Shown: in pieces, positions 1 to 6,213 of the stretch | Numbering within the stretch: position 1 is the first letter of the stretch | How the letters are laid out: each line of letters opens with the position of its first letter | From: JANQLU01 sp964434955 | Lineage (GTDB): Bacteria > Planctomycetota > Planctomycetia > Pirellulales > Pirellulaceae | Direction: 5' to 3' | Assembly (NCBI GenBank): GCA_964434955.1 | Contig: CAYSXI010000215.1 | Coordinates: forward strand, 1 to 8,349 | Length of the DNA stretch: 8,349 nucleotides | Notes under the pieces: generated by a model | The model's database searches: none | What the model saw: the letters and a program-made list of their open reading frames with translations, nothing else | Told to the model about the DNA's origin: nothing | Translations under genes and position numbers: made by a program

Positions 1-189
1 CGGCTGTCCACCTAATTTGGTCATCTCCTCATCGGGGCGGTCTTCGATGATTTCTGCAGGAAGAACGCGGTGGCAGGTCTCCGCAAGTTCGGCGAGCGCG
101 CTCGCGGCTTGCAAATCCAGATCCTCCAATTCGGAAATCAATTCCTGGCGATCAATCACATCTTCAAATTCATCATCGTATTCGACCAT
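1..189 (-). CDS. Unidentified acidic protein, N-terminal part only (continues past the left edge)
   Basis: An open frame runs from an ATG at 189 down to base 1 without a stop, giving the first 63 residues. A purine-rich stretch (GAGAAAGAAG) just upstream can serve as ribosome binding site. The segment starts MVEYDDEFEDVIDR and is very acidic: 20 Asp/Glu against 4 Lys/Arg in 63 residues. There is no signal peptide or membrane segment, and residues 15-40 look helical and Leu/Ala-rich. I do not recognise the family. It lies 126 bp downstream of troD on the same strand, and I see no terminator between them, so it could be read with the metal operon, but a link in function is not shown. Longer-looking frames on the plus strand here are antisense to it. 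Confidence 0.6.
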   Translation of the reverse strand, partial: MVEYDDEFEDVIDRQELISELEDLDLQAASALAELAETCHRVLPAEIIEDRPDEEMTKLGGQP

Positions 190-315
190 GGCACTTCTTT
201 CTCAAAACACTTGTCGACCTGCGAAAGCCTAAATGACTACCGTCAAATTACAAGACGACCGCGCGATCAACCGGACTTTTCAAGCGCACAAACAAGGCGA
301 GTGACGCGACCACGA

Positions 316-1236
316 CTAGGATTCGACCCGCGACTGGCGTTCGATGGCTCGAATCAGATTGGCCCTTTTCTTTTGGTTGCGAATCCACTTGGAAAACAAA
401 CCGGTCGCAGGCGCAAATAGAGCCGCCAAAAGAAACAGGACCCCGGCCGCGGATGCGATCGGACCCGCGGGCGCAATCGATATCTTCAAACTGGTCGCGA
501 CGCCAATGACCGCTGCGACCGCGGCAATGCCCCCGCTCCAGAAAATCATGGCTCCAAAACGCCTGGTTAACAGTCCGGCCGTTGCTGGCGGCGCGATCAT
601 CAAGGCAACGACAAGGATGGTGCCCGCCGTTTCAAAAGCAGCCACCGCAACCAAGGAGACGAGCGCAAGCCAAACCGTGTGTAATACCTTGGGCCGAAAA
701 CCGAGCAGCCTGGAAGCCGTCTCGTCAAATGCCATCAGCTTGAGCTCTTTGTAAAAAACGGCAACAAAAGAGAGAAGCAAGATCAGGCAACCGAACATCG
801 AAACAAAGGCCTTGGGACCGAAATCAATGCCGCGCAAAATGAACGAATCCAAAGTTGCAAAGGCGAGGTTCCCATCGATGATGCAGTGAGCATGAAAATG
901 GATGTTCTTGAGTTTCAAGCTGCTGGCGATGACTCCTATGCTAAACATGCCCGAAAACACAATCCCAAGCGCCGCGTCCTGTTTCACTCTACCGGTTCGG
1001 ACAATTGCCTGGGTTAACCAAACCATCAAGAGTCCACTCAGGCCCGCCGCAACTACAAGCATCGGTGAGCCGCGGTCACGAAAAATCAGAAATGCAAAAA
1101 TGATCCCGGGCAAAACGGCATGGCTTAGGCCTTCGGAAACAAAGGCTTCTCTCTTGACCACCAGGTACACACCCGCCAAAGAACAGGTAACGGCCGTCAG
1201 GATTGCAATGACGTAGGTCCAGAGTATCAGGCTCAT
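316..1236 (-). CDS. troD: Metal ABC transporter permease, TroD/MntD-like (ABC-3 family)
   Basis: Second membrane subunit (306 aa) of a Mn/Zn/Fe importer of the ABC-3 permease family, in the inner membrane. The protein is almost wholly hydrophobic, with about eight or nine predicted membrane segments. It carries the family's cytoplasmic coupling segment near the N-terminus (SEGLSHAVLPG) and a late Gly/Pro/Ala-rich helix pair (IAPAGPIASAAGVL). The start chosen is ATG 1236 (MSLILWTYV), which begins at the first membrane helix and lies 5 bp after the troC stop, with GGGAG upstream. An upstream in-frame ATG at 1350 would add 38 Arg/Cys-rich residues inside troC and is unlikely. It is the last gene of the four-gene operon. 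Two different permeases in tandem are typical of TroCD/MntCD/SitCD systems rather than of single-permease ZnuABC. The symbol is by operon analogy, and the metal is inferred. Confidence 0.88.
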   Translation of the reverse strand: MSLILWTYVIAILTAVTCSLAGVYLVVKREAFVSEGLSHAVLPGIIFAFLIFRDRGSPMLVVAAGLSGLLMVWLTQAIVRTGRVKQDAALGIVFSGMFSIGVIASSLKLKNIHFHAHCIIDGNLAFATLDSFILRGIDFGPKAFVSMFGCLILLLSFVAVFYKELKLMAFDETASRLLGFRPKVLHTVWLALVSLVAVAAFETAGTILVVALMIAPPATAGLLTRRFGAMIFWSGGIAAVAAVIGVATSLKISIAPAGPIASAAGVLFLLAALFAPATGLFSKWIRNQKKRANLIRAIERQSRVES

Positions 1237-1241
1237 CTCAA

Positions 1242-2168
1242 TCAAGCTCCCTGGTTTGACTTGATCTGAGAACCGAGTAATCGTCGCCGAATGAAGCCGG
1301 CAAGGACACCGCGACCGGGAGCAAACACGAGCGAAACCAAAAAGACGCACGTCCCAGTAAGAACGATCAACGGACCTGTCGGCAATCCACCGAACTCAGC
1401 ACTAATGATCGTCCCAACTCCGGCGCACCCCGCTCCAATGATCGCGGAGGCTCCCACCATTTGTCCGAGTGTCCGCGTCCATTGCCGCGCAGCTGCCGCC
1501 GGAGTGACCAGCATGGCAATCATCAGGACGACGCCAATGCTTTGTATCCCAATCACAATTCCCACCACGAGAATTGCGATCAACAAAGTATCCAGGAGAC
1601 CCGTTCGAAAACCGAGGCTTTGGGTTAGCAGCGGATCAAAGGAATAGACTTTGAACTGTTTCCAAAAAGCACCCAGGATCAAGAGTGAGCCCACGCCCAA
1701 AATGGCGATCATCCAGAGGTCGTTTCGGGTCATGGCGGCTGCCATTCCAAAAAGGTAATCTTCCAAGCCTCCTCGACCAGGGATGGGTGGATTCGATTTT
1801 TGCACCCATTTGAGAATCATGATCCCGGTACCGAAAAACAATGCGAGCATCACGCCCAGGCCGCTGTCTTCACGAACGGGCGTTTGTTTGACGAGCAATC
1901 GGACAAAAATCAGGGCAAGCATTCCGGCGGCGATCGCGCCCGGAATCAAAAGGAACAGCGATTTACTTCCTTCCCCCGTCATCCAATAGCCGAGCAAGAA
2001 AAAGAGCATGATTCCAAGGAGCGACGAGTGAGAAACCACATCGCCAACCAGGCTTTGCCGCCGAAGGTAAGCAAAACAGCCCACCATTCCGCTAACCGCC
2101 CCAATTCCCATGGTGCCAAAAAATACCGTGCGAAATGTGTAGTCGCTGAACAACTCGACAAAACTCAT
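1242..2168 (-). CDS. troC: Metal ABC transporter permease, TroC/MntC-like (ABC-3 family)
   Basis: First membrane subunit (308 aa) of the importer, ABC-3 permease family. It shows the family coupling segment (LVGDVVSHSSLLGI, about residues 35-48), a run of hydrophobic helices through the whole chain, and the conserved C-terminal GLPTGPLIVL segment before the last helices. It should pair with TroD and dock on TroB. Start ATG 2168 is chosen because it overlaps the troB stop as ATGA, a classic sign of translational coupling. An ATG at 2210 would add 14 Arg/Gly-rich residues and overlap troB further. The 308-residue length is normal for the family. A loop around residues 125-140 (KSNPPIPGRGGLEDYLFG) resembles the region before the DYLFG-type helix in relatives. 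Substrate metal cannot be told from the permease. Confidence 0.89.
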   Translation of the reverse strand: MSFVELFSDYTFRTVFFGTMGIGAVSGMVGCFAYLRRQSLVGDVVSHSSLLGIMLFFLLGYWMTGEGSKSLFLLIPGAIAAGMLALIFVRLLVKQTPVREDSGLGVMLALFFGTGIMILKWVQKSNPPIPGRGGLEDYLFGMAAAMTRNDLWMIAILGVGSLLILGAFWKQFKVYSFDPLLTQSLGFRTGLLDTLLIAILVVGIVIGIQSIGVVLMIAMLVTPAAAARQWTRTLGQMVGASAIIGAGCAGVGTIISAEFGGLPTGPLIVLTGTCVFLVSLVFAPGRGVLAGFIRRRLLGSQIKSNQGA

Positions 2169-2935
2169 GGTCGCGGCTCCCGACCCTCTCGCTCGTCGCC
2201 CGCGTTCCATGATTGAATTTCGGGCGAGCCACTGTAGGTGGCTTCAATCAACTCAGGCGTGAATACTTTGTCGACGTCACCACTGGCGATGACCGTTCGA
2301 TTGATTAGCGTGACTTGGTCCAGATACTGACCGACGGTATTCAGATCGTGCTGGACGACAACAATCGTCTTGCCTTGGTCTCGAAAATCGTGAAGCAACT
2401 CAACAATCACTTTTTCGGTTGTGACATCCACACCGACAAACGGTTCATCAAGAAAATAGATGGGAGCGTCCTGGACGAACGCCCGTGCGAGAAACGCGCG
2501 TTGTTGTTGGCCACCCGATAGTTCGCTTATCTGCCGATCGGCCAGGTCAGTGAGTCCCAATCGCTCAAGCGCCGCGAACGCGTCGACCTTTTCTTTTTTG
2601 CCCGGCATGCGAAACCAGCCGAGTCGACCGTAGGTTCCCATCATCACCAGATCGAGAACGGTCGTGGGAAAGTCCCAATCAACCGAACTTCGCTGAGGCA
2701 CATAACCGACTTGCTTTCGATCCTTGGCGAATGGTTTGCCGTGAATCGAAATCGTACCCGCGAGGCGAGGAGTCAAATCAAGAATGGACTTGAGCAGCGT
2801 GCTTTTGCCTGCCCCATTGGGACCCACCAATCCCATGATGACCTGGTTGGAAATCGTGAGATTAATATCCCAAAGCACCGGTTCTGCCTGATACGCGACC
2901 GTCAGGTTTTTGACTTCAATCGCGTGGCTGGCCAT
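2165..2935 (-). CDS. troB: Metal ABC transporter ATP-binding protein, TroB/MntB-like
   Basis: Cytoplasmic ATPase (256 aa) that powers the importer. All nucleotide-binding motifs are intact: Walker A GPNGAGKST (residues 38-46), Q-loop Gln81, signature LSGGQQQR (139-146), Walker B IYFLDEP (159-165) and switch His196. The segment VPQRSSVDWDFPTTVLDLVMMG after the Q-loop is characteristic of Mn/Zn/Fe (TroB/PsaB/SitB-type) ATPases, which separates it from general ABC proteins. The C-terminus (from about 235) is short, charged and not conserved. ATG 2935 lies 20 bp after the troA stop. The spacer has no convincing Shine-Dalgarno sequence, so translation may depend on coupling or a leader-independent mode. 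The stop overlaps the troC start by 4 bp. Function is firmly assigned; the metal is not. Confidence 0.93.
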   Translation of the reverse strand: MASHAIEVKNLTVAYQAEPVLWDINLTISNQVIMGLVGPNGAGKSTLLKSILDLTPRLAGTISIHGKPFAKDRKQVGYVPQRSSVDWDFPTTVLDLVMMGTYGRLGWFRMPGKKEKVDAFAALERLGLTDLADRQISELSGGQQQRAFLARAFVQDAPIYFLDEPFVGVDVTTEKVIVELLHDFRDQGKTIVVVQHDLNTVGQYLDQVTLINRTVIASGDVDKVFTPELIEATYSGSPEIQSWNAGDEREGREPRP

Positions 2936-2955
2936 GTCGGGAAGTCGGGAGCAAA

Positions 2956-3921
2956 CTACTTGCTCAACGAGTCAAAAATGATTTCAACATTGGAGCGGAA
3001 TGCGCCAAGGAACGTATCTTGCGGCGACGACGAACCAAGGTCATCCGAGTATAGCGGCTGATCGACAATTTCGACCTTCCAGCGACGGGCCGCACAGGCT
3101 TCCTGCAACGCTTCGGTGACTTTCTTGTTGGTAATCGACTCAACGAAAATGGCTGGCACTTGTTTGTCGCAAATCGACTCAGCAACTTTGCGCATCGTCT
3201 TGATGTCCGCTTCCGGGTCGTTCCCGATGCCCAACACGGCCATCGGCTCCAAGCCATAATTGTCGGCAAAGTAATTGAATGCGTCGTGTGCGCTGACCAG
3301 GGTCCGCCGATTTTCGGGAAGCTTGCTCAACTTCTCCTCTGCCCATCGGTGGGTTTCCATGATGTCAGCAACGTAGGCTTTTGCATTCTTTCGATACGTC
3401 TTTGCATTCGAAGGATCGGCCTTCCCCAAACGCTCGGCAAGTTCCATGACGCATTCCGACCATGCAGGTAGATGGTTCCAAATGTGCGGATCAAAAGGAG
3501 TTTCAGGATCAATCTCGCCGTCCTCGACCCAATCAAGCCGCTGGGACTTTGGAAAAGCGGAAGCCATGGACCATGATTTGGAATCAAACTTGCCATGCAA
3601 ATGCTCAGACAATTTGGCTTCGAGATGAAAACCGTTGTAAATGATCAAATCGGCTTCGATCATCTTCTGAACGTCCTGGACGCTGGCACTAAACGAATGC
3701 GGATCAACGCCGGGTCCGCAGAATAAAGTAATCGAAGCGTCCGTGTCCTTCGTGATTTCTTTCAGCGCGTCATTAATCTGGCCCGTGGTCGCAATGATCT
3801 CCAAGCCTTCTGATTCGGAATGCGACCCCACTCCAGGAGCGAAATAGTATTGAGAGATACAACCAAAGCTGACGCCAGCAATCAAAAGCGATAGCAGGCC
3901 AACCAAAATTCGTACGTTCAT
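2956..3921 (-). CDS. troA: Metal-binding lipoprotein of an ABC importer, TroA/MntA-like (ZnuA superfamily)
   Basis: Substrate-binding protein (321 aa from ATG 3921) of the ZnuA/TroA family (cluster A-I) that captures a divalent metal outside the inner membrane. The expected four ligands are visible: His75 (VDPHSF), His146 (FDPHIW), His212 (SAHDAF) and Asp293 (LYSDDLG). This is the His/His/His/Asp set of Treponema TroA. PsaA-like Mn proteins have Glu at the third place. No long His-rich loop is present, which leans toward Mn or Fe but does not exclude Zn. Start: ATG 3921 has AAGGTGA (3927-3933) upstream and opens a hydrophobic signal ending SFGC21, a non-standard lipobox with Ser at -3. The in-frame ATGs at 3927 and 4029 are poorer starts. 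It is the first operon gene, preceded by a long leader with an operator-like palindrome. Confidence 0.92.
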   Translation of the reverse strand: MNVRILVGLLSLLIAGVSFGCISQYYFAPGVGSHSESEGLEIIATTGQINDALKEITKDTDASITLFCGPGVDPHSFSASVQDVQKMIEADLIIYNGFHLEAKLSEHLHGKFDSKSWSMASAFPKSQRLDWVEDGEIDPETPFDPHIWNHLPAWSECVMELAERLGKADPSNAKTYRKNAKAYVADIMETHRWAEEKLSKLPENRRTLVSAHDAFNYFADNYGLEPMAVLGIGNDPEADIKTMRKVAESICDKQVPAIFVESITNKKVTEALQEACAARRWKVEIVDQPLYSDDLGSSSPQDTFLGAFRSNVEIIFDSLSK

Positions 3922-4119
3922 AAACATCACCTTGCCAGATATGCGACGAGCGAATTGAAATTCCCGATTGAGAAGGGAAAAACATGCACCGAAATCAATC
4001 AATGCCGCTCCATTAACAGCGAAGTTCACTCCTCAAACTCCGCTCCTGCCTCATCTTGCTGGCTGGTAGGGATTCACTTTCCCCATCGATCTGGCTTGCG
4101 TGCGATTTGGCAATTGAAA

Positions 4120-4136
4120 TTGAGACTAAGTCTCAA
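4120..4136. promoter_or_regulatory. Perfect 17 bp palindrome, candidate Fur-family operator
   Basis: The sequence TTGAGACTAAGTCTCAA is a perfect inverted repeat: 8-base arms around one central base. The inner TGAGACT-n-AGTCTCA has the 7-1-7 geometry of Fur-family boxes (Fur, Zur, Mur, PerR), although the bases differ from the enterobacterial consensus TGATAAT-n-ATTATCA. It sits about 200 bp upstream of troA, directly after a candidate -10 read on the minus strand. A bound protein would therefore block transcription of the metal operon. The left arm also forms a TTGAGA -35-like box for plus-strand transcription, so the same site could control the ECF gene. What is seen is the dyad; the regulator identity is inference. 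Confidence 0.6.
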
Positions 4137-4144
4137 CACCAGCT

Positions 4145-4173
4145 ATTGTATCGGCCCGGAGCGGTTTTGGAAG
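4145..4173 (-). promoter_or_regulatory. Candidate promoter for the troABCD operon
   Basis: Read on the minus strand, TACAAT (4150-4145) matches five of six positions of a sigma-70 -10 box. Seventeen bases upstream is CTTCCA (4173-4168), a weak -35 with three of six matches. Transcription would start near 4138, at the edge of the palindrome 4120-4136, which suits a repressed promoter. This gives troA a leader of about 215 bases. The evidence is consensus matching only. Confidence 0.3.
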
Positions 4174-4389
4174 GACCAATTTCGCACAAAATCAGCGGCC
4201 GCAGCAGCAAACACCGGCATTCAGCTAGCTTGGATTGAGGCGCGTTTTCGGGTGAAACCAGCAGAATGTGGGCGGCATTGCCGGAAAACACGGCTGCATG
4301 GCCGAGTTTTGCCGTTTAGAAATCTTGGAATTCGAACGAATGAGGGGGGGTAAGACCGGATCGGTAACCTGCAGGGGTACATAGAATTA

Positions 4390-4887
4390 ATGGCATGGCG
4401 TCACATCGGAGAAGACCTGAAACAGAAAGTTGGTGTTTCCGATATCACCCAACAGGCAATGACCAACGTCGTTGAAAACCTGGAACAGTTTCGAGGCGAG
4501 GGTCAAAACGAATTCAAAGGCTGGATCAAACAAATCGTGGTCAATGAAATTCATCGCACACGGAGACGTTATCGAACCGCAAAAAGGGATATTTCAAAAG
4601 AGCAAAAAATGGAAACGGCGTCCCGCGTCTACTTCACGCCAAAAGATCCAAACCATACGCCCTCCTCGGAAGCGATGGCGGTCGAGCAGATTGAGAACTT
4701 TTATCGGGTGCTGAACAAACTGCCGCCGGATTACGCCGAAGTAATCAAGCTACGGAGCCTTGAACAGCTTCCATTCAATGATGTCGCAACTCGGATGGAC
4801 AAGACACTTAATTCCGTCACCAAGCTATGGTACCGAGCTGTCCTAATGCTTGAGGAACAATTGCAGCAACATGGAATGATGGATTGA
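4390..4887 (+). CDS. ECF-type RNA polymerase sigma factor (planctomycete style), N-terminally short
   Basis: Alternative sigma factor of 165 aa expected to direct core RNA polymerase to a specific promoter set. Region 2 covers about residues 1-62: SDI-QQ (17-22), EQFRG (32-36) and the region 2.4 helix EFKGWIKQIVVNEI (41-54), followed by a basic RTRRRYR stretch. Region 4 covers about 105-160, with LPPDYAEVIKLR (111-122) and the helix-turn-helix LPFNDVATRMDK...VTKLWYRA. The linker 66-100 is polar. The usual region 2.1 beginning is missing: ATG 4390 falls inside the conserved block, and the codons just before it (GYIEL, 4375-4389) read like family sequence, but an in-frame TAA lies at 4351-4353. 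No strong Shine-Dalgarno precedes the ATG. No anti-sigma gene is next to it. Sigma identity is firm; the true start and activity are not. Confidence 0.85.
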   Translation: MAWRHIGEDLKQKVGVSDITQQAMTNVVENLEQFRGEGQNEFKGWIKQIVVNEIHRTRRRYRTAKRDISKEQKMETASRVYFTPKDPNHTPSSEAMAVEQIENFYRVLNKLPPDYAEVIKLRSLEQLPFNDVATRMDKTLNSVTKLWYRAVLMLEEQLQQHGMMD

Positions 4888-4960
4888 CGCGGTTTTCGAA
4901 CGGTGAATACTGCTTGCCTCTTTGGCGGGAGATCAAAATCGTCCATAATCATAGACTGTC

Positions 4961-4978
4961 TCGCCAGACTTTTGGCGA
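4961..4978 (+). other. Small hairpin between the ECF gene and the next small gene
   Basis: TCGCCA and TGGCGA form a perfect 6 bp stem with a 6-base loop, followed by ATTTG rather than a real T-run. The copy TTTGGCG at 4921-4927 could compete for the same arm. It might be a weak terminator, attenuator or processing site in the 138 bp gap between 4887 and 5026. Confidence 0.25.
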
Positions 4979-5025
4979 ATTTGATTGCCGTCCGATTGCA
5001 GCAAGAATTAAAGAGAAAGCAGCGC

Positions 5026-5226
5026 ATGTCCAAGAAGCATTTGAATCTCCAACCGAGTGAGGCGGCGGTATTCAGTTCTGCAGCACAAATCTATTCAGCC
5101 TATATTGTTGCCGGAAAGGTGTCCGCCGGAGAGGAAGACAAGTGGATGGCCCGTTCGATCAAAGAATCGATCAAGCTCGCACTGGCAACTGAAGACGCCG
5201 TTGTTAGCGACGAAGAGTTGAACTAG
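5026..5226 (+). CDS. Small acidic conserved-looking protein downstream of the ECF sigma factor
   Basis: A 66-residue soluble protein beginning MSKKHLNLQPSEAAVF. Two helical stretches are likely: about 10-30 (SEAAVFSSAAQIYSAYIVAG) and 36-57 (EEDKWMARSIKESIKLALAT), joined by a short KVSAG turn, with an acidic tail ending DEELN. ATG 5026 follows AAGAGAAAG at good spacing. A GTG at 4903 in the same frame would add 41 residues through the hairpin region and is less likely. I have seen similar short AAQIYAAYI...EEKEWMERSI-type proteins in planctomycetes but know no function, and that comparison is from memory. Position and strand suggest expression with the sigma factor, so a regulatory partner role is possible. 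No DNA-binding motif is evident. Confidence 0.65.
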   Translation: MSKKHLNLQPSEAAVFSSAAQIYSAYIVAGKVSAGEEDKWMARSIKESIKLALATEDAVVSDEELN

Positions 5227-5236
5227 GTCGCCATTC

Positions 5237-5263
5237 GCGGCTGGACAACTTAAGCCGCCTTTT
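5237..5263 (+). terminator. Probable intrinsic terminator after the small gene
   Basis: GCGGCT (5237-5242) and AGCCGC (5253-5258) make a perfect 6 bp GC-rich stem with a 10-base loop, followed by CTTTTG on the plus strand. It starts 10 bp after the stop of the small gene and overlaps the stop codon of the convergent SDR gene. It would end the ECF/small-gene transcript. Confidence 0.45.
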
Positions 5264-6113
5264 GTCCACGTTTAATGGCACGGCGAATAAGTGAATCTTT
5301 CCAGCGGGTTGGCAGGCAACGGACAACCCCAGCTGCCAGTTTCGCATCCGTGCCGATTTGATATCGAGCCTTGGGCCTTCGGGCGGTAATTGCGTCATGG
5401 ATGACTTCGGCAACGAATTCGGCTGATGTTGGACGCGATTGACTCTTCATTCCCTCGACGCCTGACATCAGGCCAAGATAGCGCTCCCTGGAAACTTCAT
5501 CGAGCCCTTCGACCAGTCGGCCTTTTTCAAGGTCATCCTTTTCTGATTTCTGCCAAATAGGAGTTTCAACCACGCCTGGTTCGATCAAGCAGACTCGAAC
5601 TGACGTGTGACGCAGCTCTTGTCGCAATGAATCGGTGAGCGCCTCAAGCGCGAACTTGGACGCGGCATAGGGGCCAACCATGGGAAGTGCGAGCAGGCCG
5701 CTGACCGAGCTGACATTGATGATTCTGGCCGCATCCGACTTTTTCAATTGGCCAAGGACATGCTGTGTCAAGCAAAGTTGCCCGAAGACATTGACATCAA
5801 ACTGCCTTTTGACCTCGTCCATTGGGATCGTCTCCAGGGGACCGGAAACCGCGATGCCAGCATTGTTGACCAAGCCAACCAATCCCTGCGGCTCTTTTTC
5901 GCCAATCAGTTCAACGGCTGCTTCAATCGTTTCTGGTTGGGTCACATCGAGAATCAGTGGGCGAATGCTCCCGCCACTTCGATTGAGAATCGTTTCAAAA
6001 TCGCGTTCCTTGCGGACGCCTGCATAAACCTGGAAACCTTCCGCGTCCAATTTGCCGATCGTTGCAGCCCCAATTCCACTTGAAGCACCCGTCACCAGTA
6101 CCGCGTTTGTCAC
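5250..6113 (-). CDS. Short-chain dehydrogenase/reductase (classical SDR, NADP-type)
   Basis: Cytoplasmic oxidoreductase of 287 aa with a Rossmann fold that interconverts a hydroxyl and a carbonyl group on an unknown substrate. Visible motifs are the cofactor loop TGASSGIG (residues 8-15), NNAG (83-86), and the catalytic tetrad Asn108, Ser136, Tyr149 and Lys153 (YAASK). Arg34 at the end of the second strand favours NADP(H). A PGVVETPIW segment follows the active site, and a basic C-terminal extension (RWKDSLIRRAIKRGQKAA) recalls retinol or 17-beta-hydroxysteroid dehydrogenase-like SDRs. Start: GTG 6113 with AGGGA six bases upstream begins directly at the first beta strand (VTNAVLVTGAS). A TTG at 6176 would add 21 residues without a good ribosome site and cover the divergent promoter region. 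The substrate cannot be predicted. Confidence 0.9.
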   Translation of the reverse strand: MTNAVLVTGASSGIGAATIGKLDAEGFQVYAGVRKERDFETILNRSGGSIRPLILDVTQPETIEAAVELIGEKEPQGLVGLVNNAGIAVSGPLETIPMDEVKRQFDVNVFGQLCLTQHVLGQLKKSDAARIINVSSVSGLLALPMVGPYAASKFALEALTDSLRQELRHTSVRVCLIEPGVVETPIWQKSEKDDLEKGRLVEGLDEVSRERYLGLMSGVEGMKSQSRPTSAEFVAEVIHDAITARRPKARYQIGTDAKLAAGVVRCLPTRWKDSLIRRAIKRGQKAA

Positions 6114-6177
6114 GTTCCATCCCTGCTCGTTCAAATGTACCTGCGAAGTTTCTCTTTTTTGGTATCCGCAAGTCAAC

Positions 6178-6183
6178 TACAAT
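6178..6183 (+). promoter_or_regulatory. Candidate -10 box for the plus-strand SDR gene
   Basis: TACAAT (five of six matches to the sigma-70 -10) lies 30 bases before ATG 6214 in the 100 bp gap between the divergent SDR genes. The hexamer 17 bases upstream is TTTTTT (6155-6160), a poor -35. On the other strand TTGACT (6177-6172) could be a -35 for the minus gene, but no good -10 follows. Confidence 0.25.
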
Positions 6184-6213
6184 TTGCGAAATTCGGTGCA
6201 GGGAGGCGAATGC

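Larger units (their letters stand above)
3922..4389. other. Divergent intergenic region between troA and the ECF sigma gene
   Basis: These 468 bases carry no convincing gene. An in-frame stretch on the plus strand from 3955 to 4353 codes for a Cys/Arg/Ser-rich sequence with no family features and covers both promoter and leader signals, so I take it as chance. The region holds the 17 bp dyad (4120-4136), a second smaller palindrome CAATT-GA-AATTG (4111-4122) overlapping it, a candidate -10 toward troA (4145-4150), and a possible -35/-10 pair toward the ECF gene (TTGAGA 4120-4125, TATTGT 4144-4149, 18 bp spacer). A small TTCCC/GGGAA hairpin (3961-3979) and a run of seven G (4344-4350) are the only other structures seen. 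Confidence 0.6.

Noticed and set aside
1237..1350. 38-residue N-terminal extension of TroD from an upstream ATG.
   Set aside because: The extension lies inside troC, is Arg/Cys-rich and not membrane-like. ATG 1236 fits the family start and the operon spacing.
4030..4090. Cobalamin riboswitch-like words on the minus strand (GGGGAA, GTGAATCCC, AGCCAGCAAGATGA, AGGCAGGAG).
   Set aside because: The pieces are in the right order, but spacing is far too short between the last two, the B12 box is not completed (GCGGAG instead of ACCTGCC), and no pairing stems fit. Probably chance.
4344..4350. Run of seven G as a possible phase-variable or frameshift site for the ECF gene.
   Set aside because: A change in this run cannot open the frame, because the TAA at 4351-4353 lies directly behind it in the sigma frame whatever the run length.
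3955..4353. Plus-strand open frame of 132 codons upstream of the ECF gene, in the same frame.
   Set aside because: Composition is Ser/Arg/Cys-rich with no family features. It overlaps the troA start and the promoter region, and it ends at the TAA before the sigma gene without resembling a sigma N-terminus.
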